From Devosia sp. (GTDB taxonomy: Bacteria; Pseudomonadota; Alphaproteobacteria; Rhizobiales; Devosiaceae): a stretch of DNA of 64,000 nucleotides. Location of the stretch: NCBI RefSeq assembly GCF_028290625.1, contig NZ_JAQGJM010000012.1:1-64000 (forward strand), given 5' to 3'. Under the pieces are notes generated by a model. It was given only the letters and a program-made list of their open reading frames with translations. It did no database searches and had not been told where the DNA came from. The translations under genes and the position numbers were made by a program. Shown here one piece after another: positions 1 through 8,016 of the stretch (position 1 is the stretch's first letter; the number at the start of each line of letters is the position of its first letter).

Positions 1-144
1 TCGCGCTGGCCCAGGGATCGCGCGACCGCATTCCCCTCCCACCAAACTCCCCACGGCCGTTCGTCGCGAACCCGCAGCCATTGTGGAGATATCGGGGGGA
101 GTATGCGGGAGGTTTTGGGGGTGGGGAGAAGGGGGATAGATTGG

Positions 145-313
145 GGCACGCCCTCGTGGTTCGAGGCTCGCGAAGGGCTCGCACCTCACCATGAGGGCTA
201 CTGAGGGAATTGCGGCGTTTCATCGGGTATCGCTGTCTCAATAGATCTCTTTGCCCCAGTAGTCCTCTTGGTGAGGCGGGAGCGCAGCGACCCTCGAACC
301 ACGAGGGCGTGGC
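145..313. repeat. Family A inverted repeat, copy 1
   Basis: The left arm contains CCCTCGTGGTTCGAGG and the right arm contains its reverse complement, CCTCGAACCACGAGGG. Within the arms are a second matched pair, CACCTCACCATGAGG and CCTCTTGGTGAGG. Further copies lie at 733-872, 7180-7305 and 24726-24857, always between genes. The first 931 bases hold no convincing gene: they are four hairpin repeats with spacers, and open frames there run through the repeats. Confidence 0.85.
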
Positions 314-451
314 AGGATAGGTGGTTTCGCGATGACCTTGCGGCAGGGGTGATACCTCAGGATGGGCCCCGGCCTGCGCCGGGGTGACACCGTGGGTGGG
401 TAGGCGTTGTGCCAAGCAAGGCGAGAGGCGCGATAGTTTTGCGCGAAACGA

Positions 452-599
452 TACCCCCACCCGGCCTCCCCCTGGAAGGGGGAGGAGATCGCGCCACTCC
501 TGGGGCGGGATCGGGTTCAGACGTTACTTTGATGGGACTCGATCACGTCCCCACCCAGGAAGACTCCTCCCCCTTGAGGGCGGAGGCTGGGTGGGGGTG
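452..599. repeat. Family D inverted repeat (C-rich/G-rich arms)
   Basis: The arms at about 452-486 and 564-598 are imperfect reverse complements: ACCCCCACCC with CTCCCCC on the left, GGGGGAG-type and GGGTGGGGGT on the right. Only this copy is complete in the window. No gene is supported across it. Confidence 0.65.
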
Positions 600-625
600 A
601 TGCTCCATACCCCACTCCTTCACCG

Positions 626-708
626 TTCTTCCCGCGGGCTTGACCCGCGGGCCTCTCGCCGCTTGTGCCGTGTTGAGAGCGGCCCGCGGGTCAAGCCCGC
701 GGGAAGAA
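626..708. repeat. Family B inverted repeat, copy 1
   Basis: The arms at 626-653 and 681-708 are perfect or near-perfect reverse complements built on CCCGCGGGCTTGACCCGCGG, separated by about 27 bases. Each arm is itself partly palindromic, so it can form either two small hairpins or one large one. Further copies are at 14785-14865 and 21036-21118. Confidence 0.85.
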
Positions 709-732
709 CAGCGGGTGGGGGAACATGGTGCT

Positions 733-872
733 GCGCCCTCGTGGTTCGAGGCTCGCAAGCGCTCGCACCTCACCATGAGGGCTACTGAGAGACGCGGTTT
801 GTAATGCTTGGGTCCAGTCGTCCTCGTGGTGAAGCACGAGCGGAACGACCCTCGAACCATGAAGGTGTGCGC
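733..872. repeat. Family A inverted repeat, copy 2
   Basis: Same family as 145-313. The left arm is GCGCCCTCGTGGTTCGAGG at 733-751. The right arm at 849-872 has diverged slightly (CTCGAACCATGAAGG). It lies just beyond the 3' end of the response regulator gene. Confidence 0.8.
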
Positions 873-931
873 GATGCATTCAAGCCATGCTGTTGAACTC
901 AATCCACGTTTGAGGGCTGGGAGATGACGCC

Positions 932-1603
932 CTAGGCCTTCTCAGCGCCAATCGAGAACAGGGCTTCGAACTGGCCTTCCTCGATGCGGGCGGCGGCGAT
1001 GACGGCTTGGGTGCGGCTGTCGACGTCGAGCTTTTGCAGAATGGCGGAGACGTGGGCCTTCACCGTGGCTTCCGAAATGGTCAGCTCATAGGCGATCTGC
1101 TTGTTCATCAGCCCGTCGCTGAGCATCATCAGCACGCGGACCTGCTGGGGCGTCAGGGTGGAGAGGCGCCGCATCAGGGCGGTGTGCTTGTCCTCGCCGG
1201 CCACGGTCATGCCTTCGGGGATGAAGACTTCGCCCGACAGGACGGTTTCGATGGAGCGGCGGATTTCGGTGGGGCCGACCGATTTGTGCAGATAGCCGGC
1301 GGCGCCCAGCTCGAAGGCACGGCGCACCACGGTGCCATCCTCGACCGCCGAAATGATCATGACCGGAATATCGGGATATTGGGCGCGCAGCAGCAGCAGG
1401 CCAGAAAACCCGCGCACGCCGGGCATATTGAGATCGAGCAGCACCAGGTCGCAATCGCGATCGGCTTCCAGCGCGGCGGTCAGGCCGGCGAGATCGCCTG
1501 CTTCCTCGACCGTCACGCTGGCGTCGCCACCCACCAGGGTCTGGCGCAATGCGGCGCGGAACAGGGGGTGATCGTCAACGATGATAATGCGGCGGCGCGT
1601 CAT
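932..1603 (-). CDS. NarL/FixJ-type response regulator, LuxR output domain
   Basis: This 223-residue protein has the standard two-domain plan of NarL-type response regulators. The N-terminal receiver begins IIIVDDHPLF, supplying the acidic pocket. The phospho-acceptor Asp is in LVLLDLNMPG, the switch Ser in MIISA, and the Lys in YLHKS. The C-terminal LuxR helix-turn-helix (LTPQQVRVLMML, then ISEATVKAHVSAILQKL) should bind DNA. The start is ATG with GGGAG upstream. No histidine kinase lies beside it, so its partner kinase and targets are unknown. It is divergent from the PodJ-like gene and ends next to repeats. The family assignment is firm; the regulated process cannot be told from sequence. 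Confidence 0.93.
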   Translation of the reverse strand: MTRRRIIIVDDHPLFRAALRQTLVGGDASVTVEEAGDLAGLTAALEADRDCDLVLLDLNMPGVRGFSGLLLLRAQYPDIPVMIISAVEDGTVVRRAFELGAAGYLHKSVGPTEIRRSIETVLSGEVFIPEGMTVAGEDKHTALMRRLSTLTPQQVRVLMMLSDGLMNKQIAYELTISEATVKAHVSAILQKLDVDSRTQAVIAAARIEEGQFEALFSIGAEKA

Positions 1604-1820
1604 GGCAAAGCTTCTCCCGGCAGCGTGTCGGCATACGCATTATGCCCGATATTTGGCGTGTCCGCGGCGCAAAAGCGAACCATATTCCACAGTTGATGCC
1701 AGCGTTTGGGCATATTGCGGCGATACTTAACGGGTTCTTTACCATAAATTCCCAAGAGTGACCCTCATACCTTCGTGCGAAGTCGCCGGGGTATGCTGTT
1801 TCACACGAATGGGACTCATC

Positions 1821-4800
1821 ATGGCCCGCGCCTTCCCCATCTCGGACAATGCCGACGCTGACCAGGACCTCAATACGGGTGACTGGCAGGCGTTGCGTGG
1901 CGAACTCGTCGCCCTGCTCGATCAGGTGGAAGGGCGCTATACTCGAACCGAGCGCGTCGATCCGGCGCTTGAGGGACTGTCCCAGCGGGTGCGGAGCCTG
2001 CGCGATCAGGTTGGCGGGGCGCCCGAGCCTTCGGCACGGCGGCGCGAGGCCCTGCGCACGGTCAAGCGCGCGGTAGACCGCTTCAGCGACCGCGACGAAA
2101 CCGAAGACATGGTCGATGCGGATGACGATCAGCTCCGCTCGGCGATCGCCGAAATCCGCAGCCGCCAGTTTTCCGCGCCCGTTGCGGCGCTGGGACGCCG
2201 GGCCACGGACATGCCCGAATTTCGCGAGCTGAATGCGCTGGTGGGGGGACTCTCGGGACGCCTTGAGCGGCTCGAAGGCGATCTCAAGTCGCAGCGCGCC
2301 AGCAATGGCAGCGTGCGCGAAGTCGCCAACCAGGTCGAGCAATTGACCCATGTGGTGGAATTGCTGGCCGGCGCCGTGGGCGAAACCGGCCAGGTCAAGC
2401 GGCTGGAGGCCCAGATCGCGGCCCTGGCCCGCATGATCGGCGATGCGCCCAAGGTCGATCTGTCGACCATCAACAAGCGGCTCGATGATGTCTCGGCCAC
2501 AGTCGGCAAGCTTGCCGAACTGCAGGCCACGCAGATGGAACGCGAAATCGTGCGCGAGGACCGGGCCGAAGCCCTGCCCGTCGTCGGCGATACGCTGGCT
2601 CCGGCGATGGCCACGATCGAAAAGAGCGTGCGCAATGTTTATGACCGGATCGACTCGATCGAAAAGAACCTGGCCCTGTCGTCGGGCGATTTTGAGCGGC
2701 TGACCTCGGAAATGGCCGGCTTCACGCAGGCGATGCGTGACCGCGAAGCCATGCCCAGCACGCTGATGAGCAAGGTCGATGCGCTGGCCGATCGCATCGG
2801 CAGCTTCGAGACCGCCAATGGCGATGTGGACGGGCTGAAGAAAGATATCCTGGCGCTGCGCAATGCGGTGATGAGTGGCATGGAGCCGCGCTTCTCGCGG
2901 ATCGAAAGCCAGCTCGATGCGCTGTCGGAAAAGCTGGCGGCGCCGAGCGGCGATGCCGGAACCGGGCAGATCGAAAACCAGCTCAAGCTGCTGATGTCGC
3001 GCATGGACGAAACCGGTGCGCAGCTCGATGGGCTGGCCAAGCTGTATTCGACGCATGACGAGCCCGCCGCCCAGCCGGACTATAACGCCTTGGCGGCGAT
3101 GGTGGCTGAACGCACGTCGCTGGCCGTGGCCAAATCCAATGCGGCGGCCCCTGCCCCCGTGATGACCGACGCCACGATCGACGTGTTCGAAAAGCGCATG
3201 TCGGCGCTGCTGAACACTGCTGGCCGCGATACTGCTGAACGGCTGGCCCGGCTGGAGACGGCGCTGACGCAGCGGCAGGAGCGCCCGTTTGCCCGGCTCG
3301 AAGCCGCTGCCATTCCCCCCGAAGCCGAGCGGCCGGCCAAGGCCGCTGCCAGCAATTCGGCGCTCGATGACATGCTGCACGCGCTCGATCGCCGCAGCAC
3401 CGACGTGTCGCCGCGCAGTGACATTATGCCGACCAATCCGGCGGACGATGCGCCGCTGACCGATCCGGGGTTCAAGGATGCCGGGCCGGTGCGCACGGCG
3501 CTCGAAGCCAAGAACGGGCCGCGCAAGGCCCATCCGGGCATGGCCAGCGAGCCGGTGGCTCCGGAGGTTTCGGCCAAGCCTATATACGATCCCAATGCCG
3601 TGGAGCGGCCGCCGCAGCCGCAGTCGAGCTTTGCCAGCGCGGGCCGCGATCCGTTCGCGCCGGAGCCGGAGCGTGCCTTGGCGCAGGTGCAGGCCGAGGC
3701 CCCGCTCAACCAGACCAGCACCAGCACTTTCGTGGCCGCAGCCCGGCGGGCGCAGCGCGCCAAGCAGGATACGCAGGCCACTGTAGCCGACAATAATTCG
3801 CTGATCAGCAAGGCCCTGGCGCGCGTGATGCCGCCCCGGCCGAATGGCGATGCCCCGGTGGAGCCAGTGTTGGCGCCGGCCGAGCTCAAGCAACAAAAGC
3901 CGGTCAAGGAGCCCAAGGCACCGAAGGCTGCCAAGCAGCCGAAACAGGCCAAGCCGGCGCCCGAGCCGATGCTGGATGCCGATGGCGCCGTGATCGAGCC
4001 ACAGAGTTTCCTCGTACGCTATCGGCGGCCGCTGCTGCTGGCTGCGGTGCTGGTTGCCACCTCTATGCTGGCGCTGAATCTGGTGCTGCAGCGGATGGCG
4101 CCGGCCAATAGCCAGACCCCGCCTCAGGCCGTCGAAAGCACTATCGAACAGCCGGCGCCCGCGCCCGCTCCATTGAACACCGAGCCAGCGAGCGACACCG
4201 ATAGCGGCGATTTGAGCGATGCTGGTGCCCCCAGCGACAGCGCGATAGATGCCACGGCAGTCGGCTCGATCGGCTCGCGGGTGGCGATGACATTCGCTAC
4301 ACCGGACACTACGCCGATGCCGCCCGCCTTGATGGCCAAGGGCGACGCCGGACGGATCACGCCAATCGAGGTGCCGAACCAGACCGACCCGGAAACCACC
4401 GCCAGCATTCCGGCGGCCCCGGCAACACCGGTCACCTTCGAACTGGCGCCTGAGGCGGTCGGTCCGATCGAACTGCGCCAGGCCGCCGCCAATGGCGATG
4501 CGCGGGCACAGTTTGAAATCGGCGCCATCTATACCGAGGGCCGCGCCCTCGCCCAGGACTACAAGGCTGCCGCGACCTGGTACGAGCGGGCCGCCGCGCA
4601 GGGCTTCGTGCCGGCCGAATATCGGCTGGGCAACCTCTATGAAGTGGGCAATGGGGTCGACAAGGACCTCGAAGTCGCCAAGCTCTGGTATCAGCGCGGC
4701 GCCGAGGCCGGCAATCGCATGGCCATGCACAATCTGGCGGCACTTTATGCCAGTGGGCAATTGGGCGACCAGCAGTTCGAAACCGCCGCCGAATGGTTCG

Positions 4801-5291
4801 AGCGGGCGGCCAACCTGGGCATGACCGACAGCCAGTTCAACCTGGGCATGCTGCATGCCCGCGGCTTGGGCGTCGACCAGAACCTGGAAGAATCCTACAA
4901 GTGGTTCTCGCTGGCGGCACGCAGTGGCGATGCCGATGCCGGCAAGGCCCGCGACGATATGGCCCGCTCGCTGACCGCCGACGTGGTCAAGCGGCTTAAC
5001 GACGAAGTCGCCGCCTGGAAGGCGCAGCCGATCGATCTGGCGGCCAATTTCGCGCCGATCGGGACCTGGTCGGCCACCTTCAGCCCCGGCGACACCATCA
5101 AGACCAAGGATGTGGTGTCCCGGGTGCAGCTCGCGCTGGCCAAGCTGGGTTACGACATCGGCACGCCGGACGGGTTGGCCGGGCCGAAAACCGCCGAGGC
5201 CATCAAGGCCTTCGAGCGGGCGACGGGCATGACCGAGAGCGGCGCGATCAATCCGCGACTGCTGGCCGTGCTGGGCAGTCAACCGGTTTGA
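1821..5291 (+). CDS. PodJ-like polar localisation protein: coiled coil, TM, SEL1 repeats, peptidoglycan-binding domain
   Basis: This is a protein of about 1156 residues. The first ~700 are charged, heptad-like and coiled-coil prone (repeated LSGRLERLEGDL, VDALADRIGSFE). A Pro/Ala-rich linker follows, then one membrane helix near residue 733 (PLLLAAVLVATSMLALNLVL). The outer part has SEL1-type repeats from about 877 to 1050 (AAANGDARAQFEIGAIYTEG, AAAQGFVPAEYRLGNLYEVG). A C-terminal peptidoglycan-binding domain (VQLALAKLGYDIGTPDG) closes the protein. The plan matches alphaproteobacterial PodJ-type scaffolds, which organise the cell pole and reach into the periplasm. I chose the ATG after GGGACTCATC. 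A GTG 63 bases upstream would add 21 residues unlike the rest. The antisense strand is open for a similar length but is a shadow. Confidence 0.88.
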   Translation: MARAFPISDNADADQDLNTGDWQALRGELVALLDQVEGRYTRTERVDPALEGLSQRVRSLRDQVGGAPEPSARRREALRTVKRAVDRFSDRDETEDMVDADDDQLRSAIAEIRSRQFSAPVAALGRRATDMPEFRELNALVGGLSGRLERLEGDLKSQRASNGSVREVANQVEQLTHVVELLAGAVGETGQVKRLEAQIAALARMIGDAPKVDLSTINKRLDDVSATVGKLAELQATQMEREIVREDRAEALPVVGDTLAPAMATIEKSVRNVYDRIDSIEKNLALSSGDFERLTSEMAGFTQAMRDREAMPSTLMSKVDALADRIGSFETANGDVDGLKKDILALRNAVMSGMEPRFSRIESQLDALSEKLAAPSGDAGTGQIENQLKLLMSRMDETGAQLDGLAKLYSTHDEPAAQPDYNALAAMVAERTSLAVAKSNAAAPAPVMTDATIDVFEKRMSALLNTAGRDTAERLARLETALTQRQERPFARLEAAAIPPEAERPAKAAASNSALDDMLHALDRRSTDVSPRSDIMPTNPADDAPLTDPGFKDAGPVRTALEAKNGPRKAHPGMASEPVAPEVSAKPIYDPNAVERPPQPQSSFASAGRDPFAPEPERALAQVQAEAPLNQTSTSTFVAAARRAQRAKQDTQATVADNNSLISKALARVMPPRPNGDAPVEPVLAPAELKQQKPVKEPKAPKAAKQPKQAKPAPEPMLDADGAVIEPQSFLVRYRRPLLLAAVLVATSMLALNLVLQRMAPANSQTPPQAVESTIEQPAPAPAPLNTEPASDTDSGDLSDAGAPSDSAIDATAVGSIGSRVAMTFATPDTTPMPPALMAKGDAGRITPIEVPNQTDPETTASIPAAPATPVTFELAPEAVGPIELRQAAANGDARAQFEIGAIYTEGRALAQDYKAAATWYERAAAQGFVPAEYRLGNLYEVGNGVDKDLEVAKLWYQRGAEAGNRMAMHNLAALYASGQLGDQQFETAAEWFERAANLGMTDSQFNLGMLHARGLGVDQNLEESYKWFSLAARSGDADAGKARDDMARSLTADVVKRLNDEVAAWKAQPIDLAANFAPIGTWSATFSPGDTIKTKDVVSRVQLALAKLGYDIGTPDGLAGPKTAEAIKAFERATGMTESGAINPRLLAVLGSQPV

Positions 5292-5472
5292 ATTGACGCG
5301 GCGGCGCCGGTGCGCGACGCCTTCTTGCAGCGCCTTCCGATGATGATTTGACAGCGGCATAAACCGGACGTAGGCCCTTAAAGCAATTTAAGGCTGTGGG
5401 CGTTATCCTCGTCTTCGTGGTGACGCAATGGCGGCGTAAAGCCGCCCTCGAACGCATTGAACGGAATAGGTC

Positions 5473-6405
5473 TTGCAGATTTATCTGCCGATTGCCGAGA
5501 TGTCCGTAAACCTCTTCTTTCTCGTGGGGATCGGAGCGGCGGTCGGTTTCCTGTCGGGCCTGTTTGGCGTCGGCGGCGGGTTCCTGCTGACTCCCCTGCT
5601 GATCTTTTCAGGCGTGCCCACCTCCGTGGCCGTGGCCTCAGTGACGGGCCAGGTGGTGGCGGCCTCGACCTCGGGCGCGCTCAGCCATTACCGGCGTGGC
5701 GGCATCGACATGCATCTGGCGCTCTATCTGGTGCTATCGGGGATTATCGGGGCCTTTGGGGGCGTGGCCACGTTCGACTTGCTGCGCGACGCGGGGCAAC
5801 TCGACCTGGTGATCGCGGTCGGCTTCCTGGTGTTGCTGGGTTTTATCGGCGTGCTGATGCTGATTGAATCCACGCGCGCTTTGCTCAAGCGCCGCAGCGG
5901 CATCGTGGTGCGCGAGCGCTTGCCCAACCAGCATAACTGGATCCACGGCCTGCCGATGCGGGTCCGGTTCAAGAAATCCAAGCTCTATATCAGCGTGTTG
6001 CCGGTGCTGATCATCGGGCTATTCATCGGCTTTGTTGGCTCGCTGCTCGGCATTGGCGGCGGCTTCATCATGGTTCCGGCGCTGGTTTACCTGCTGCGGG
6101 TGCCGGGCAATGTGGTCATCGGCACTTCGCTGCTGCAGGTGGTGGCGATGATGGCGGCGACCACGATCCTGCATGCTGTGCAGAGCCAGAGCGTCGATAT
6201 CATGCTGGCTTTCAGCCTGATGGTGGGCGGGGTGGCGGGCGCGCAGTTCGGCGCTTCGGCCGGCAAGCAATTGCGCGGCGAACAGTTGCGCGGGCTGCTG
6301 GCGCTGCTGGTGCTGGCGGTGGCGATCCGCTTCGGGCTGACGCTGGTGCTGGCGCCGGCCGATGCCTTCAGCATGGTGGTCAGCGGTACGGGAGCCGGGT
6401 CGTGA
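5473..6405 (+). CDS. Sulfite exporter TauE/SafE family permease
   Basis: A polytopic membrane protein of 310 residues in two homologous halves, typical of TauE/SafE (DUF81) permeases. The glycine-rich signature occurs in each half: GLFGVGGGFLLTPLLIF near residue 36 and SLLGIGGGFIMVPALVY near residue 195. These carriers are thought to export sulfite, sulfoacetate or related organosulfur anions. I keep the TTG start because residues MQIYLPIAEMSVN fit the N-terminus I recall for related rhizobial proteins. The alternative ATG is 9 codons in. Its stop overlaps the GTG start of the next gene, so the two are translationally coupled. Confidence 0.88.
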   Translation: MQIYLPIAEMSVNLFFLVGIGAAVGFLSGLFGVGGGFLLTPLLIFSGVPTSVAVASVTGQVVAASTSGALSHYRRGGIDMHLALYLVLSGIIGAFGGVATFDLLRDAGQLDLVIAVGFLVLLGFIGVLMLIESTRALLKRRSGIVVRERLPNQHNWIHGLPMRVRFKKSKLYISVLPVLIIGLFIGFVGSLLGIGGGFIMVPALVYLLRVPGNVVIGTSLLQVVAMMAATTILHAVQSQSVDIMLAFSLMVGGVAGAQFGASAGKQLRGEQLRGLLALLVLAVAIRFGLTLVLAPADAFSMVVSGTGAGS

Positions 6406-7169
6406 CCTGGCGGCGCTGGCTCGGCGCGCTGGCGCTGCTCGGCGCATTGGCGACGCCGGCGCTGGGCGACCGGCTGCTGTCGACCATGTCGAATGACGAG
6501 ATCGAAATCACCTCGAGCTTCGACGGCGAGAAGATGACGTTTTTCGGCTCGATCGCGCCCGATGCGGGAGCCGAGCAGAAATTCGTCGATGGACCGTTCC
6601 AGGTCATAGTCGTGGTGCTGGGGCCGACGGCCGACCGTACGGCGCGGCAGATGACGCATAATTTCGGCATCTGGCTCAATACCGACCAGGTCACCTTCCG
6701 CAAATTTCCCAGCTATTTCCATGTGCTGGCAAGCGACCGGCTGGCCGACATCACCGATATCACCACGCTGACCACGCAATTCATCCTGCCGGAGTCGCAC
6801 ACGCTGGTGCCCAACAATGCCGGGTGGTGGAAGACGGCGGTGTTCGGGCGGCAGTTGGTGCGGCTGATGACCGAACAGGGGCTGTTCGGCGTCAACGAGA
6901 ACGGCGTCAACTTCCTGTCCGACAACACTTACTCGGCGCGCCTGACGCTGCCGAGCAACGCGCCGCCGGGGCCCTATATCGCGCTCACTTACGTGTTCAA
7001 GGACGGACAGATCATCGCGCGGAAATCCGAGGGCTTTGCGGTGCGCAAGATCGGGTTTGAGCGGTTTTTGGCGCTGGCGTCAGTGCAGCAGCCGCTGCTG
7101 TATGGGGTGGTTTGCGTGATCCTGGCGCTGTTTACTGGCTGGCTGGGTGGGGTGCTGTTCAAGCGGTAG
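6402..7169 (+). CDS. TIGR02186-like secreted/membrane-anchored protein coupled to TauE
   Basis: A protein of 255 residues with an N-terminal signal-like segment (LGALALLGALATPALG), a predicted extracytoplasmic beta-rich domain and a C-terminal membrane helix (LLYGVVCVILALFTGWLGGVLF). Such proteins (TIGR02186) are usually encoded directly after TauE/SafE permeases in alphaproteobacteria, as here, with GTGA start/stop overlap. That suggests a dedicated periplasmic partner of the permease. Its biochemical role is not established. The start is GTG at the overlap. Confidence 0.85.
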   Translation: MTWRRWLGALALLGALATPALGDRLLSTMSNDEIEITSSFDGEKMTFFGSIAPDAGAEQKFVDGPFQVIVVVLGPTADRTARQMTHNFGIWLNTDQVTFRKFPSYFHVLASDRLADITDITTLTTQFILPESHTLVPNNAGWWKTAVFGRQLVRLMTEQGLFGVNENGVNFLSDNTYSARLTLPSNAPPGPYIALTYVFKDGQIIARKSEGFAVRKIGFERFLALASVQQPLLYGVVCVILALFTGWLGGVLFKR

Positions 7170-7179
7170 GAGCGGTGTG

Positions 7180-7305
7180 CCCGCCCTCGTGGTTCGAGGC
7201 TCGCAAGAGCTCGCACCTCACCATGAGGGCTACTAGAGATCGAGTTCCCAGTAGTCCTCATGGTGAGGTGCGCCGCTTGGCGCCTCGAACCACGAGGACG
7301 TGGCA
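7180..7305. repeat. Family A inverted repeat, copy 3
   Basis: The left arm is GCCCTCGTGGTTCGAGG and the right arm CCTCGAACCACGAGG. The inner pair CACCTCACCATGAGG and CCTCATGGTGAGGTG is also present. It lies exactly between two convergent genes, consistent with a hairpin that could end transcripts from both sides. Confidence 0.85.
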
Positions 7306-7308
7306 CGA

Positions 7309-8016
7309 TCAGCCCCGCACCAATCGCCTGGGACTGATCGGATAGAGTCGGTCGCGACCCAGCATGGTGACTTCGATGCTGGCCCAGTGGAACAGGTCGA
7401 CAAAGGCCGGCGACAGGATGTTGATCGAGCCGGTGGATGAGCCGTAGGCCGGCAGGATCAGCAAGCGATTGTCGTGCACGAAACACGGGCGGCGAGTGGC
7501 GCGGCCTTCGAGGTAGATGTGGGCCGCCGGGTGGAGGTGGCCGGCGACGAGGTTGGTTGCGCCACGGCGGGGTTCGTGGGTCAGGGTCAGGCCGTTGAGC
7601 TCCAGATGCGGCAGGCATTGGCCGCCCAGCACGTGCGGCTTGGGATCGTGGTTGCCGGACAGCCAGAGCCATTCGGCCAGGTCGGTCATAGTGTCGATCC
7701 GGGCACGGTCGGCATCGGAGAGGGTCGTCGTGCCCTCGTCGCGGTGGAAGCTATCGCCGAGGGAAACCAGGCGTTGCGCGCCGGTGCTGTGCAAATCGGC
7801 ATCGAGGCGCTTGAGGGTGAGGCCGGTATCGTAGGGCGGGAGCATCTGGCCGCGGCGGGCGAAGGAGCTCATCTTTTCCAGATGCAGATCGGCGACCAAC
7901 AGCGTGCGCTGGGCGTGCCAATAGAGCGCGCCGGAGGGCAGAGGCTGAAACACATGTCCGGCAAAGCGCAAGATCGGAGTCTCCGTGATCTCGGCTTGAT
8001 ATAGTATCTGGCTCAC
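7309..8016 (-). CDS. pdeM: Ligase-associated DNA damage response endonuclease PdeM (metallophosphoesterase)
   Basis: A 235-residue calcineurin-like phosphoesterase. The metal motifs are in order: DLHLEK near residue 43, GDSFH near 88, GNHD near 120, then HEPRRG and AGHLHP near 147 to 160. This pattern matches PdeM of the ligase-associated repair cluster (with Lhr-type helicase, LigC-type ligase and exonuclease). Only the helicase is beside it here. Its start overlaps the end of the helicase gene by 4 bases, so the two are one transcription unit. Confidence 0.9.
   Translation of the reverse strand: MSQILYQAEITETPILRFAGHVFQPLPSGALYWHAQRTLLVADLHLEKMSSFARRGQMLPPYDTGLTLKRLDADLHSTGAQRLVSLGDSFHRDEGTTTLSDADRARIDTMTDLAEWLWLSGNHDPKPHVLGGQCLPHLELNGLTLTHEPRRGATNLVAGHLHPAAHIYLEGRATRRPCFVHDNRLLILPAYGSSTGSINILSPAFVDLFHWASIEVTMLGRDRLYPISPRRLVRG

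Noticed and set aside
384..902. Open frames in the first kilobase
   Set aside because: They read through inverted-repeat arms and change meaning with the repeats; no ribosome-binding site or family signal.
1575..5360. A 1261-codon open frame antisense to the PodJ-like gene
   Set aside because: It is Arg/His/Gln-rich without domains. High GC keeps the antisense strand open. The plus-strand protein has clear SEL1, TM and peptidoglycan-binding domains.
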